64,000 nucleotides of DNA, from NCBI RefSeq assembly GCF_040822085.1, contig NZ_CP162006.1:1984001-2048000 (forward strand), read 5' to 3'. Position 1 is the stretch's first letter, and every line of letters begins with the position of its first letter. Of the stretch, positions 38,142 to 46,690 are shown one piece after another. The notes below the pieces were generated by a model. It was not told the origin of the DNA and searched no databases. It worked only from the letters and a program-made list of their open reading frames with translations. Position numbers and translations under genes: made by a program. The stretch is from Rhodoferax sp. WC2427 (GTDB lineage: Bacteria > Pseudomonadota > Gammaproteobacteria > Burkholderiales > Burkholderiaceae_C).

Positions 38142-39656
38142 TTAGAGAGCGGGGACTTCACGCTGGGTCGCGAGTTGCATGATTTTTTCTTGGGTGGCCT
38201 CGGCGGCCGACAGCTCGCCGGTGATGCGGCCCTCGCACATCACCACGATGCGGTGGCTCATGCGCAGCACCTCGGGCAGCTCGCTGGAGATCATCACAAT
38301 GGCGCGGCCCTGCTCGGCCAGGGCGTGCAGCAGCTTGTAGATTTCGGCCTTGGCGCCCACATCGATGCCGCGCGTGGGCTCGTCAAAAAACAGCACCTCG
38401 CAGTCGCGCAGCAGCCATTTGGCAATCACAATCTTTTGTTGGTTGCCGCCTGACAACAGCCCGGCGCGTTGGAAGATCGATGGGGTTTTGATGCCCAACT
38501 GGCCCACGTACTTTTGCGCCACGGCTTCAATGGCATCCTGCTGGAGCCAGAAGCCCAGGGAGACAAAATTCTTCAGGTTCGCCAGCAGGATGTTGGACTG
38601 CACGTCCATGCCGGTGGCCAGGCCGTAGCGTTTGCGGTCTTCGGACAGATAGCCAATGCCGTACCGCACCGCGTCGCTGGGGGCCTGGATGTCCACCACC
38701 TGGCCCTTGATGCGGATCTCTCCCGCGTCGCGCGCGTCGGCCCCAAAGATGGCCCGCGCCACTTCGGTACGGCCCGCGCCCATCAGCCCGGCAAAGCCCA
38801 GGATCTCGCCCTTGCGCACGCTGAAAGATACGTTCTTGATGCTACGGCCCCGGTTCAAGCCCTTCACTTCCAGCATCACCGCGTCGCTGTCGCCGGTGTG
38901 GGCGTACTGGACGGGCGTGTGCACCTCCAGGGCGCGGCCCACCATCATGCCGATGATGGTGTCCATGCTGGTGGTGGCGGTGGGCACGGTGCCGATGGTC
39001 TCGCCGTCGCGCATCACGGTGACGCGGTCTGAAATGACCTTGAGTTCGTCCATCTTGTGCGAGATGTAGACGATGCCCACGCCCTGGCTTTTGAGCTGGC
39101 GGATGATGCGAAACAGGTCCTCAATCTCGGCGTTGTTCAGCGCGGCGGTGGGCTCGTCCATGATCAGCACGCGCGAGTCGAACGACAGCGCCTTGGCAAT
39201 CTCCACCATTTGCTGCTTGGCCACGGTGAGCTCGCCCACCTCGACGCGCGGATCCAGCTGCAGGTGCAAGCGGTCAAAGACGGCCTGGGTGTCATCCACC
39301 ATCTTTTGCTGGTCCACAAACAGGCCGAAGCGCCCCATGGGCTCGCGCCCGATGAAGATGTTTTGCGCGGCGCTGAGGTGGTTCATCAGGTTCAGCTCCT
39401 GGTGGATGATGCCGATGCCCAGGGCCTGCGCGGCCCGGGGCGTGGGGATGTCCACTGGCTTGCCATCCATCTGGATCTCGCCCGCGTCCTTGGTGTACAC
39501 CCCGGCCAGCACCTTCATCAGCGTGGACTTGCCTGCGCCGTTTTCGCCCATCAGCGCGTGCACCTCGCCAGGGGCCAGTTCAAACCGGCAGTCGTTCAGC
39601 GCTTTGACGCCGGGGAACGACTTGGTCAGGTGGGTGATGCTTATGAGTGCTGCCAT
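38142..39656 (-). CDS. sugar ABC transporter ATP-binding protein (RbsA type, two ATPase domains)
   Basis: This 504-residue protein has two nucleotide-binding domains. The N-terminal Walker A is GENGAGKS (near 37), with [15 protein letters not shown] as signature and [10 protein letters not shown] as Walker B. The C-terminal half has a modified Walker [10 protein letters not shown] (near 290) and the signature [16 protein letters not shown] (near 400). This asymmetry is normal for sugar-type ATPases. ATG 39656 is used; an in-frame TTG eight codons upstream is not supported. First gene of the transporter-fucose operon, divergent from IclR. Confidence 0.92.
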   Translation of the reverse strand: MAALISITHLTKSFPGVKALNDCRFELAPGEVHALMGENGAGKSTLMKVLAGVYTKDAGEIQMDGKPVDIPTPRAAQALGIGIIHQELNLMNHLSAAQNIFIGREPMGRFGLFVDQQKMVDDTQAVFDRLHLQLDPRVEVGELTVAKQQMVEIAKALSFDSRVLIMDEPTAALNNAEIEDLFRIIRQLKSQGVGIVYISHKMDELKVISDRVTVMRDGETIGTVPTATTSMDTIIGMMVGRALEVHTPVQYAHTGDSDAVMLEVKGLNRGRSIKNVSFSVRKGEILGFAGLMGAGRTEVARAIFGADARDAGEIRIKGQVVDIQAPSDAVRYGIGYLSEDRKRYGLATGMDVQSNILLANLKNFVSLGFWLQQDAIEAVAQKYVGQLGIKTPSIFQRAGLLSGGNQQKIVIAKWLLRDCEVLFFDEPTRGIDVGAKAEIYKLLHALAEQGRAIVMISSELPEVLRMSHRIVVMCEGRITGELSAAEATQEKIMQLATQREVPAL

Positions 39657-39686
39657 GTAGGGGTTTGTATTTATATGCAAACAAAG

Positions 39687-39702
39687 TGTTCATGGATGAA
39701 CA
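39687..39702. promoter_or_regulatory. perfect dyad, probable IclR operator
   Basis: TGTTCAT-GG-ATGAACA is a perfect 7-bp dyad in the 116-bp divergent spacer between the ATPase and IclR genes, 31 bp upstream of the ATPase start. A nearby TTTGTATTTATATGCAAA forms a weaker dyad. IclR regulators bind such palindromes. Binding itself is inference. Confidence 0.55.
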
Positions 39703-39772
39703 TTGCAGATAATGTTACGGCTGGAGACACATCCGTGCGTTGGTACTTTCCCTTGAAAAATAAGATGCTTGT

Positions 39773-40564
39773 ATGAAAAAAGCCGAATCCACCTTGGCAG
39801 CGCCCGACGACCGCTACCGCGCCCCCGCCCTGGACAAGGGCCTGGACATCCTGGAGCTGCTGGCCAGCCAGCCCCAGGGCCTGACCCGGGCCGAAATCGT
39901 CAAGGCCATGGACCGCGGGGCCAGCGAGATCTACCGCATGCTGGAGCGGCTGGTGGTGCGCCAGTATGTGATGCGTTCGGTCTCGGGCGACCGCTACGCG
40001 CTCAGCCTGAAACTATTTGCCCTGGCCCACATGCACCCGCCTCTGAGTCGCCTGGTGGCACAGGCCCTGCCGCTGATGGACGTGTTTGCCCAGCGGGCCG
40101 AGCAGTCCTGCCACATGGGCGTGTACGACCGCGGCAGCGTGCTGATCACCGCCCAGGTCAACGGCCCCAGCGCCTGGGGCATGTCCACCCGGCTGGGCGC
40201 GCGCGTGGGCCTGCTGGATTCGGCCTCGGGCCACGTGCTGCTGGCCTTCAGCGATGCCGAACGCGCCCGGCGCATGCTGGCCGAGCACACCACCCTGGAT
40301 GGCGAGGTACCCATGGACAGCGCCGCCCTGGCCACCGTGTCCGACACCGTGCGCCAGCAGGGCTACTGGCAGGGCGACAGCCTGCAGTCGTTTGGCGTGG
40401 TCGATATTTCGTACCCGATCCTGGGCGTGGACGGCAGCGCCCTGGCGGCACTGACCTGCCCCTACATCCGCCGCATCGACCGCCATGCCGGTCCCAGCGA
40501 AGCCGATGCGCGGGCCCACCTGCTGGAGGCGGCGCAGGCGCTGTCGCTGGCGGCGGGGCGCTGA
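39773..40564 (+). CDS. IclR-family transcriptional regulator of the fucose cluster
   Basis: This 263-residue protein has an IclR winged helix (about residues 18-78; ALDKGLDILELLASQPQGLT) and an effector domain from about 90 with QSCHMGVYDRGSVLI and LLDSASGHVLLAFSDAERA. It is divergent from the transporter and pathway genes, so it most likely represses them and is relieved by L-fucose or a pathway acid. The ligand is not readable from sequence. Confidence 0.9.
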   Translation: MKKAESTLAAPDDRYRAPALDKGLDILELLASQPQGLTRAEIVKAMDRGASEIYRMLERLVVRQYVMRSVSGDRYALSLKLFALAHMHPPLSRLVAQALPLMDVFAQRAEQSCHMGVYDRGSVLITAQVNGPSAWGMSTRLGARVGLLDSASGHVLLAFSDAERARRMLAEHTTLDGEVPMDSAALATVSDTVRQQGYWQGDSLQSFGVVDISYPILGVDGSALAALTCPYIRRIDRHAGPSEADARAHLLEAAQALSLAAGR

Positions 40565-40570
40565 ATTCAA

Positions 40571-40635
40571 ATGCTATCTATTCAGTAGCTGCTCATGCTT
40601 ATTCCATAAGCACAAGCAGCCGATTTCTTATAAAT
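40571..40635 (+). repeat. dispersed hairpin repeat, copy 8 (between convergent genes)
   Basis: GCTATCTATTCAGTAGCTGC, TCATGCTTATTCCATAAGCA, CAAGCAGCCGATTTCTTATA. The arms GCTGCTCATGCTTAT and ATAAGCACAAGCAGC pair almost fully. It fills the gap between IclR and the convergent P450 gene; the P450 TAA stop (40628-40630) lies within the element's TTATAA end. Confidence 0.88.
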
Positions 40636-42040
40636 TCTGGCGCCTGCGCAGGCGCAAGGGCATGCCCCCGGCGGGGCGCAGGATCACGTTGAGCCGGGGC
40701 TGCACCGGGGCCGAGGCTGCGGGTGCCAGGCTGAAACGCTGCAACACCATGGCGGCCACCAGCACCATCTCGCTCATGGCAAACAGGCTGCCGATGCAGA
40801 CCCGCGGGCCGGTGCCAAACGGCAGGTAGCTGCCGCGCACCTGGGCCGCCTGGCCGGCCTCGGAAAACCGCTCCGGGTCGAAGCGTTCGGGCTCGGGGAA
40901 CCAGCGGCCATCGCGGTGCAGCACCCAGGGCGTGACGCGCACCAGCGCCCCTTGAGGCAGTTGCCAGGGGCCGATCTGCACCGGCTCCACCGAGCGGCGG
41001 CTGATCAGCGACGCGGCGGGCGGGTACAGGCGCATGGTTTCCTTGAGCGTTTGCGCCAGGTAGGGCAGGGCGGGGATGTCGGCGTACTGCGGCGGGCGCG
41101 GGCCCAGCGCTTGGTCAACCTCGGCCTGGGCGCGCCGGGCGCAGTCGGGGTTTTGGGCCATGGTGTGGCCCCACCAGGTGAGTGCGGCGGCGGTGGTTTC
41201 GTGCCCGGCCAGGAAGATGGTCATGCACTGGTCGCGCACCTCCTGGTCGCTTAATGTGTTCTGGGCCCCCTGGTCGCCTTGCTCGTCGCGGGCGGCCAGC
41301 AGCATGCCCAGTACATCGTCCTGCGCGGGGCGGCCTGCCTGGGCCTCCTGGCGGCGCTGGGCGATGTGCCTGCGCACCAGCGCGTCAAGCCGGTGCTTGG
41401 CCTGGCGCACCGGCCATTTGTGCGGCAGCCAGTCGGGCAGGCTGGCGGGCCAGAACAGGGCCTGCATGCCGTCCAGGCTGATGGTTTGTACCGCGCGGGC
41501 GGCGGCCAGGGCTTCGGCCCGGCCGTCCGGCCCTACCGCGTGGCCGTACAGCGTGCGCAGCACCACGTCCATGGTCAGCTGGGTCATCAGCGGCTCGAAG
41601 TCCAGGGTGTGCTCTGGCAGCCTGGGCAGGGCATCCAGCGCCTCGCCTGCGGCGGCCACCATCCAGTCGGCGTAGGCTGCCATGCGCTTGGGGCCAAAGC
41701 CGGGCTGCAGCATGCGGCGCTGGCGCTGCCAGACTTCGCCCTCGGTGACCAGCACGCTCTGGCCGTGCACCTCGGCAAACACCGCGGTGCCCCGCTCCCA
41801 GCGGATGAAGCTGCGGGCCTTGTCCACCAGCACCTCGCGCACCCATTCGGGGTGGAAGAAGTCGAAGGTGCGCTCGGGCCCGATGCGCGCATAGACCGCG
41901 TCGCCATGGGCCGCATGCAGGTGTTCTACGGTGCCCAGGTAGTCGCGCCCCATCTGGCGCAGCAGGGGCAGGCCCCCGAATCGGTTGGCGGGTCCGGGGG
42001 GAAACGGGGGTGGTCGAGGGGTCGTCAGAGTGGTGTGCAT
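40628..42040 (-). CDS. cytochrome P450
   Basis: This 470-residue soluble P450 has the oxygen-binding I-helix FLAGHETTAAAL (near 287), the K-helix ETMR (near 340) and the heme-binding loop FGTGPRVCIG with Cys415 as thiolate ligand. There is no N-terminal membrane anchor, so it is cytosolic and needs separate ferredoxin or reductase partners, none of which are adjacent. It looks closest to the CYP102/CYP4-like lipid or alkane hydroxylase branch by its K-helix-to-heme spacing, which is a tentative reading. ATG 42040 is used. The divergent AraC gene likely controls it. Confidence 0.92.
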   Translation of the reverse strand: MHTTLTTPRPPPFPPGPANRFGGLPLLRQMGRDYLGTVEHLHAAHGDAVYARIGPERTFDFFHPEWVREVLVDKARSFIRWERGTAVFAEVHGQSVLVTEGEVWQRQRRMLQPGFGPKRMAAYADWMVAAAGEALDALPRLPEHTLDFEPLMTQLTMDVVLRTLYGHAVGPDGRAEALAAARAVQTISLDGMQALFWPASLPDWLPHKWPVRQAKHRLDALVRRHIAQRRQEAQAGRPAQDDVLGMLLAARDEQGDQGAQNTLSDQEVRDQCMTIFLAGHETTAAALTWWGHTMAQNPDCARRAQAEVDQALGPRPPQYADIPALPYLAQTLKETMRLYPPAASLISRRSVEPVQIGPWQLPQGALVRVTPWVLHRDGRWFPEPERFDPERFSEAGQAAQVRGSYLPFGTGPRVCIGSLFAMSEMVLVAAMVLQRFSLAPAASAPVQPRLNVILRPAGGMPLRLRRRQNL

Positions 42041-42114
42041 GCCGCCAGTGTGGAGCCACCGGCCACCGGCTGTATTGAACGATTGCGACACCCTGGGCTG
42101 GCTACACTGCGGCC

Positions 42115-42981
42115 ATGCCGTCCCTGCCCGCCCTGCGCTCTACCGCCAGCCTGGTGGCCCCCAGCTGGGGGCTGTCGGCTTGCGTTCGGGCCACGCTGTT
42201 TCGCAGCACCCTGGGTGTGGAGCTGTCGCCGACCGAGCGCCTGAACCACTTTCCGTCTTCGCCCCTGTGCTGTCTGTCGTGGATGGTGCAGGGCGAAACC
42301 GAACTGCTGGCGCGCGGCGACGAGGTGTTGGCCGCACCGCAGCGCGTGCACCGCATGGCGTTTTTCGGCCCGCACACCGTTCCCACCGTGACCCGCCAGT
42401 CGGGGCCGGCAAGCGGCCTGATGCTGATGCTGCTGCCCGATGCCCTGCATGCCCTGACCGGCATCGACATTGCGGCGCACGTCAACCGCCACAGCCCGAT
42501 GCACCGGGTGCTGGATGCCGACTGGTGCCGCATGGCCCAGGCGGTGCTGGACGCGCCCAACGACCCGGCCCGGTTGCGGCTGATCGAGGATTTTCTGTTG
42601 CCCCGCTGGCAGGCGGCGCGGCGTGGAGGGGCTGTGCCTGCACGCTGCGCCGACGACTGGGTGCAGGCGCTGGGCGTGCGGGCCCTGGCATCGGGCATGG
42701 GCCAGAGCCTGCGCCAGGCCGAGCGCCGCATCCGCGCCTGGACCGGCCAGTCGCTGCGCGGCCTGCGGGGCCGGGCGCGGGCCGAGTCGGCGTTTTTCCA
42801 GGCGCGCGAGGCGATGGACCTGGGCCTGCCCAACTGGGCCGCTATCGCCGCCGAATCGGGTTATGCCGACCAGTCGCATTTCTGCCGCGAGTCCCGCCGC
42901 GTGACCGGCCTGAGCCCGACCGAACTGCGGCGGCGCATGGACGAGGACGAGAGCTACTGGGTGTACCGGGTCTGGTCCTAG
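42115..42981 (+). CDS. AraC-family transcriptional regulator, divergent from P450
   Basis: This 288-residue protein has a C-terminal AraC DNA-binding domain (about 190-275); the second helix-turn-helix is in LPNWAAIAAESGYADQSHFC followed by the RVTGLSPTELRRR signature. The N-terminal half is a DUF6597-like cupin-type effector region (LCCLSWMVQGETELL). It is transcribed away from the P450 with a 74-bp spacer, so it may activate the P450 gene in response to the P450 substrate. Confidence 0.88.
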   Translation: MPSLPALRSTASLVAPSWGLSACVRATLFRSTLGVELSPTERLNHFPSSPLCCLSWMVQGETELLARGDEVLAAPQRVHRMAFFGPHTVPTVTRQSGPASGLMLMLLPDALHALTGIDIAAHVNRHSPMHRVLDADWCRMAQAVLDAPNDPARLRLIEDFLLPRWQAARRGGAVPARCADDWVQALGVRALASGMGQSLRQAERRIRAWTGQSLRGLRGRARAESAFFQAREAMDLGLPNWAAIAAESGYADQSHFCRESRRVTGLSPTELRRRMDEDESYWVYRVWS

Positions 42982-42990
42982 CCTGTCTGT

Positions 42991-44043
42991 CTATTTGGGC
43001 ACCGTGAACGCCAGCGGCCCGCCTTCACACATGCCGTCGGACAGCACCAGCACCTCGTAGCTGCTGGGCGTTTCTTTCAGCACCGTAATGGCTTCGGGCT
43101 TGATTTCCTTGTCGCAGTCGCCCAGCTTGACGCGGCCCAGGTCGAGTGAGGCCAACCACTGGGGCGTGACCGGGGTGCTGCTGGCTTGGCCGTCCCACCA
43201 GGCCACTGCCCAGCCCACGCCTTGGTAGGCTTGGGCATCGTTGGGCCCGGTCAGCAGCAAAAAGCCCTTGGCCACGGCTTCCATGTCGCGGATACCACGG
43301 CCTGTGCCCAGCACCAGGGGGGTGACTGTGGCGTTGACGGCCCCAGCGGGCGTGAACAAGGCCTCGGCATCCACCGCCAGCACCGCCCCCATGCTGCGCA
43401 GGCCAAAGTACAAGCGCCCGTCGCGCACGGCCACGCCTTCGATGTTGATACCGGCAGCGTCGCCCAGGGCTGCATTTTCCTGGGTAAAGGCTTTCAGTGC
43501 GGGCTGGGCCTGCATCACCGTCCATAAGCGGCCGGTATCGGCGTAGCCCGCCAGGGCCCCGTCGGCGCTGCGCAATGCGCGGCCCGTGGCGGGGTCGCGC
43601 TGGAAGCGGATGACGTGGCGGCTGTGCGGGTTGCTGTCGCCGCTTTTGCGCTTGGCCGAGTGCGAGCCGGTCACAAAAAAGTAGCGGCCATCGGTGGCGG
43701 CCCCTTCGGCGTCGAGCTCGCCGGTGTCATCGCGCAGCACCAGTGGGGCGGGTTCTGCCACCATGGCCGCGTCTTGCAGCGTGGCCCAGCGGGCGTGCAC
43801 GCCTTCGTCAAACGCCAGCAGACACACGCGCTGCTGCTGGGCATTGAGGCTGCAGGCGATGCCGCTGACCGATTGGCGGGTTTTCAGCGCCTTCTTTTTT
43901 CCCTGGTCGAACGCGAACCCGGCCTGCACCGGCCATACGCCCCCGTGCGGTTGGATGCTGGGCGGTGCCGCCTGGGCCTGGGTGCTGGCCATGGCCAGGA
44001 GCAGGCTGGCAGCGGTTTGGAGGAGCGGGGTGGACGGCAGCAT
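42991..44043 (-). CDS. secreted DUF3616-like protein
   Basis: This 350-residue exported protein has a signal peptide (hydrophobic residues 9-25, ending AQA). The mature part has the beta-propeller-like pattern of DUF3616 proteins: DAEGAATDGRYFFVTGSHS near 110, INIEGVAVRDGRLYFGLRS near 200, and GIRDMEAVAKGFLLLTGP near 255. No catalytic site is evident. ATG 44043 was chosen; the upstream extension reads through a dispersed repeat. Function is unknown. Confidence 0.78.
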   Translation of the reverse strand: MLPSTPLLQTAASLLLAMASTQAQAAPPSIQPHGGVWPVQAGFAFDQGKKKALKTRQSVSGIACSLNAQQQRVCLLAFDEGVHARWATLQDAAMVAEPAPLVLRDDTGELDAEGAATDGRYFFVTGSHSAKRKSGDSNPHSRHVIRFQRDPATGRALRSADGALAGYADTGRLWTVMQAQPALKAFTQENAALGDAAGINIEGVAVRDGRLYFGLRSMGAVLAVDAEALFTPAGAVNATVTPLVLGTGRGIRDMEAVAKGFLLLTGPNDAQAYQGVGWAVAWWDGQASSTPVTPQWLASLDLGRVKLGDCDKEIKPEAITVLKETPSSYEVLVLSDGMCEGGPLAFTVPK

Positions 44044-44066
44044 GGTGGGAGTTCCAAAAAAGGGTT

Positions 44067-44130
44067 TGCTACAAAAAAAGAAGCTGCCCATGCCGATCGG
44101 ATCAGCGTAGCAGGCCGATTTTTTATAAAT
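44067..44130 (+). repeat. dispersed hairpin repeat, copy 9
   Basis: GCTACAAAAAAAGAAGCTGC, CCATGCCGATCGGATCAGCG, TAGCAGGCCGATTTTTTATA. It stands between two minus-strand genes. The TAA stop of the upstream 246-residue gene (44123-44125) lies inside the element end. Confidence 0.75.
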
Positions 44131-44863
44131 CCTTGAGGGCGTTGCGGGTGAGTTGTTCCAGCAGGTCTTTGCGGTATTTTCGCCAGGCCTCGATGGACAT
44201 AAAGCGTGGCGGTGCGGTCGTGGATGGCGGCTCGGCCTCGCGCCGCGGGCACAGCCAGCCCATGGCGGGGCGCTCGCCCAGCATTTCTTCCATGGTGATG
44301 GCCTCCAGCACCGCGGCGGATTTGTCGCCCAGCGGCATGCGGGCGGCTTTGTCGACCAGCGGCTGCAGCCCGGGCAGCGCAGCGTACCAGTTTTGCAGGT
44401 GTTCGGCCTTGCTGCGGTCGGTGCAGCGCATGCCGTCCAGGGTCAGTGCCAGCTTGGCGTGGAAGAAGAAGATGACGGCTTCATCGTCGTAGTTGTCGCC
44501 CCCGCTGCGCATGCGGGCCAGGTCCATGGCGTAGGCAAACGAGTAGCGCGCGTCGGCATTTTCCGACAGCACGCGCCAGCGCAGCCAGGTGGCGTTGAGC
44601 AGCAGGTCGGCGCTGGTGAGCGCGCCGCTGGTCTGGTCCAGCGGGGCCTTGCCCACCTGCGGGTCGGTCTGTGCGTCCAGCGACGTCCAGGCGGCGGCCG
44701 CTTCGGCCGTGGGCGGGTCGGCCCGCAGGGCGCGGGCGCGCTGGGCGGCTTCGCGCCAGCGGGGGACGCCTTCGGTGGCCTTGATGCGCTGGATATCGGC
44801 AAAGCTGGCGGCCTGGACGGCGCCCAGGCAGGCCCAGAGCAACGCGGCGGCAAGCCGTTTCAT
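44123..44863 (-). CDS. exported protein of unknown function
   Basis: This 246-residue protein has a signal peptide MKRLAAALLWACLGAVQA. The mature part is helical with several Trp and charged residues; two cysteines (in GMRCTDRS and GWLCPRR) could form a disulfide. I recognise no family. The ATG overlaps the mmuM stop by 4 bp (ATGA), so it is co-translated with mmuM. Its last codon and stop come from dispersed repeat copy 9. Confidence 0.78.
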   Translation of the reverse strand: MKRLAAALLWACLGAVQAASFADIQRIKATEGVPRWREAAQRARALRADPPTAEAAAAWTSLDAQTDPQVGKAPLDQTSGALTSADLLLNATWLRWRVLSENADARYSFAYAMDLARMRSGGDNYDDEAVIFFFHAKLALTLDGMRCTDRSKAEHLQNWYAALPGLQPLVDKAARMPLGDKSAAVLEAITMEEMLGERPAMGWLCPRREAEPPSTTAPPRFMSIEAWRKYRKDLLEQLTRNALKDL

Positions 44864-45828
44864 ATGGCGGCGTGCGGGGGCAGCGAGGCGCTGGCCCACT
44901 GGTGCACCGCCGCGATGTCGTCGGGCGAGGTGCGGCAGCAGCCGCCAATCAGCCGGGCCCCGCGCGCATGCCAGCCGCGGGCCTGGTCGGCGAAGTGCGA
45001 GGCGCTGGGGTTGCCGTGCCACTGCTTGTGGGTGGCGTCATAGTGCTCGCCCGAGTTGGGGTAGACCAGCAGCGGCTTGGTGGTACGGGCGTGCATCTGG
45101 TCGACCAGCGAGGCGATGAATTCGGGTGCGGTGCAGTTCACACCCACGGCCACCACCTGGGCGTAACCGTCCAGCGCAGCCACGCAGTCGCCCAACAGCT
45201 CGCCTTCGCTGGTGTGCAGACCGTCGCGGCAGGAGAAGCTGATCCACGCCGCCGCGCCCGGAAACTCGGGCAGCAGCCGGGCGATGGCGCGGGCCTCGGC
45301 CAGGCAGGGAATGGTTTCGCAGGCCAGCAGGTCGGCCCCCGAGTCCACCAGCACGGCCAGCCGGGGGCGGTGGAAGTCCATCAGGGCTTCTTCGCTCAGG
45401 CCATAGTGGCCGCGGTACTCCGAGCCGTCGGCCAGCATGGCGCCATACGGGCCCACCGACGCGGCCACCAGCGGCTGGATGCGGCCCACTCGGTTTGAAG
45501 GCTCGGCCCAGAAGGTGTCGCGGGCTTCCACCGCCAGCCGCACCGCGTTGCGCATCAGCTGGGCGGCGGTGGCGGCATCGAAACCGCGCTTGGCAAAGCC
45601 CTCGAAGGTGGCCTGGTAGCTGGCGGTGGTGGCCACGTCGGCCCCGGCTTTAAAGTAATCCAGGTGTACCTGGTAGATCAGCGCGGGCTGCTCGATCAGC
45701 AGCTTGGCCGACCACAGCGGGTCGTTCAGGTCGGCACCCCGGCGCTCCAGCTCGGTGGCCAGTGCGCCGTCCAGAATCACCAGCGGGCGCTGGGCGAAGA
45801 AAGCGGTGAGGGGGGAGGAAAGCGGCAT
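44860..45828 (-). CDS. mmuM: homocysteine S-methyltransferase
   Basis: This 322-residue TIM-barrel methyltransferase makes methionine from homocysteine with S-methylmethionine or SAM as methyl donor. N-terminal LVILDGALATELERRG is characteristic. Zinc-binding cysteines are in VGVNCTAPE (near 235) and LIGGCCRTS (near 302). ATG 45828 (MPLSSPLT) is used; the longer frame runs through a hairpin and is not supported. It follows an amino-acid ABC permease and binding protein. This suggests uptake and use of S-methylmethionine, although in E. coli the uptake protein MmuP is a permease of another type. Confidence 0.9.
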   Translation of the reverse strand: MPLSSPLTAFFAQRPLVILDGALATELERRGADLNDPLWSAKLLIEQPALIYQVHLDYFKAGADVATTASYQATFEGFAKRGFDAATAAQLMRNAVRLAVEARDTFWAEPSNRVGRIQPLVAASVGPYGAMLADGSEYRGHYGLSEEALMDFHRPRLAVLVDSGADLLACETIPCLAEARAIARLLPEFPGAAAWISFSCRDGLHTSEGELLGDCVAALDGYAQVVAVGVNCTAPEFIASLVDQMHARTTKPLLVYPNSGEHYDATHKQWHGNPSASHFADQARGWHARGARLIGGCCRTSPDDIAAVHQWASASLPPHAAI

Positions 45829-45842
45829 GTTGGAAAGGTAAT

Positions 45843-45904
45843 AGGACTTACGCAGCGCCCCTGTATCGCCCTTCGGGCTTACAGGGGGAACTTGCGTAAG
45901 TCCT
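45843..45904. repeat. large hairpin / MITE-like palindrome
   Basis: Outer arms AGGACTTACGCA and TGCGTAAGTCCT are perfectly complementary (12 bp). Inner arms CCCCTGTA/TACAGGGG and GCCC/GGGC close on a TTCG loop, so most of the 62 nt is paired. It sits 9 bp downstream of the ABC permease stop and 14 bp upstream of mmuM. There is no T-run; it may be a miniature insertion or an RNA-stabilising stem. Confidence 0.85.
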
Positions 45905-45913
45905 GGGTAAAAG

Positions 45914-46666
45914 TTATCGCCCGCGGGCATGTTCCGGCACTTCGAGCTTTTTGGCCAGTTGCGACAGGGTCCAGGTCAGCACCAGGTACATGGCCGAGAT
46001 GGCCAGGTAGGGCTCCCAGTAGCGCGAATAGGCCCCGGCCACGGTGCGGGCGGCCATGGCCAGCTCCAGCAGGCCGATGGCCGAGACCAGCGAGGTGTCT
46101 TTGACCAGGGCCACCATTTCGTTCACCAGCGCGGGCACCATGCGCCGAAAGGCCTGCGGCAGCACGATGTAGCGCATGCTCAGCCAGGGGCTCATGCCCA
46201 GGCTTTGGGCGGCGGCGTTCTGGCCGGAGTGGATGCTCTGGATGCCCGCGCGGAAGATTTCCGAGATGTAGGCCCCGGCGTTGAGTGTGAGCGCCACCGC
46301 GCCGGAGAAGAAGGCGCCATGCTCCTGGCGGAATTCGCGGGCCATGTCGCCCTGCAGCAGCCAGCCGCCGTCGGGGTGGATCAGCAGCGGCATCAGCGCA
46401 AAGTGGACCAGCAAGATCTGCACAAACAGCGGTGTGCCGCGAAAAAAGGTCACGTAGGCCGTGGCCAGCGCGCGCAGCAGCTTCAGGGCCCAGGCCACCG
46501 GCCAGGGCGGGGAGGGCGGCGCCAGGCTGCTGGTGTTGACCAGCCCCACGGCCGCGCCCAGCAGCATGCCCGCCCCGGTGGCGATCACCGTGAGCTGCAC
46601 CGTCATCCACAGACCCTGTGCAAACAGGGGGCCGTACCCGGCCAGAATGTCCCAACGCCAGACCAT
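45914..46666 (-). CDS. amino-acid ABC transporter permease (HisM/GlnP type)
   Basis: This 250-residue permease has about five hydrophobic helices. The conserved TFFRGTPLFVQ is near residue 73 and the EAA region GMSPWLSMRYIVLPQAFRRMVPALVNE near 155, typical of polar amino-acid permeases. A 25-residue loop between helices (about 95-115) is longer than usual. No ATP-binding gene is next to it; the operon has only binding protein and permease, so an ATPase must be supplied from elsewhere. Confidence 0.9.
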   Translation of the reverse strand: MVWRWDILAGYGPLFAQGLWMTVQLTVIATGAGMLLGAAVGLVNTSSLAPPSPPWPVAWALKLLRALATAYVTFFRGTPLFVQILLVHFALMPLLIHPDGGWLLQGDMAREFRQEHGAFFSGAVALTLNAGAYISEIFRAGIQSIHSGQNAAAQSLGMSPWLSMRYIVLPQAFRRMVPALVNEMVALVKDTSLVSAIGLLELAMAARTVAGAYSRYWEPYLAISAMYLVLTWTLSQLAKKLEVPEHARGR

Positions 46667-46690
46667 TGCGTGCTCCGGTTGCAGGTGGGT

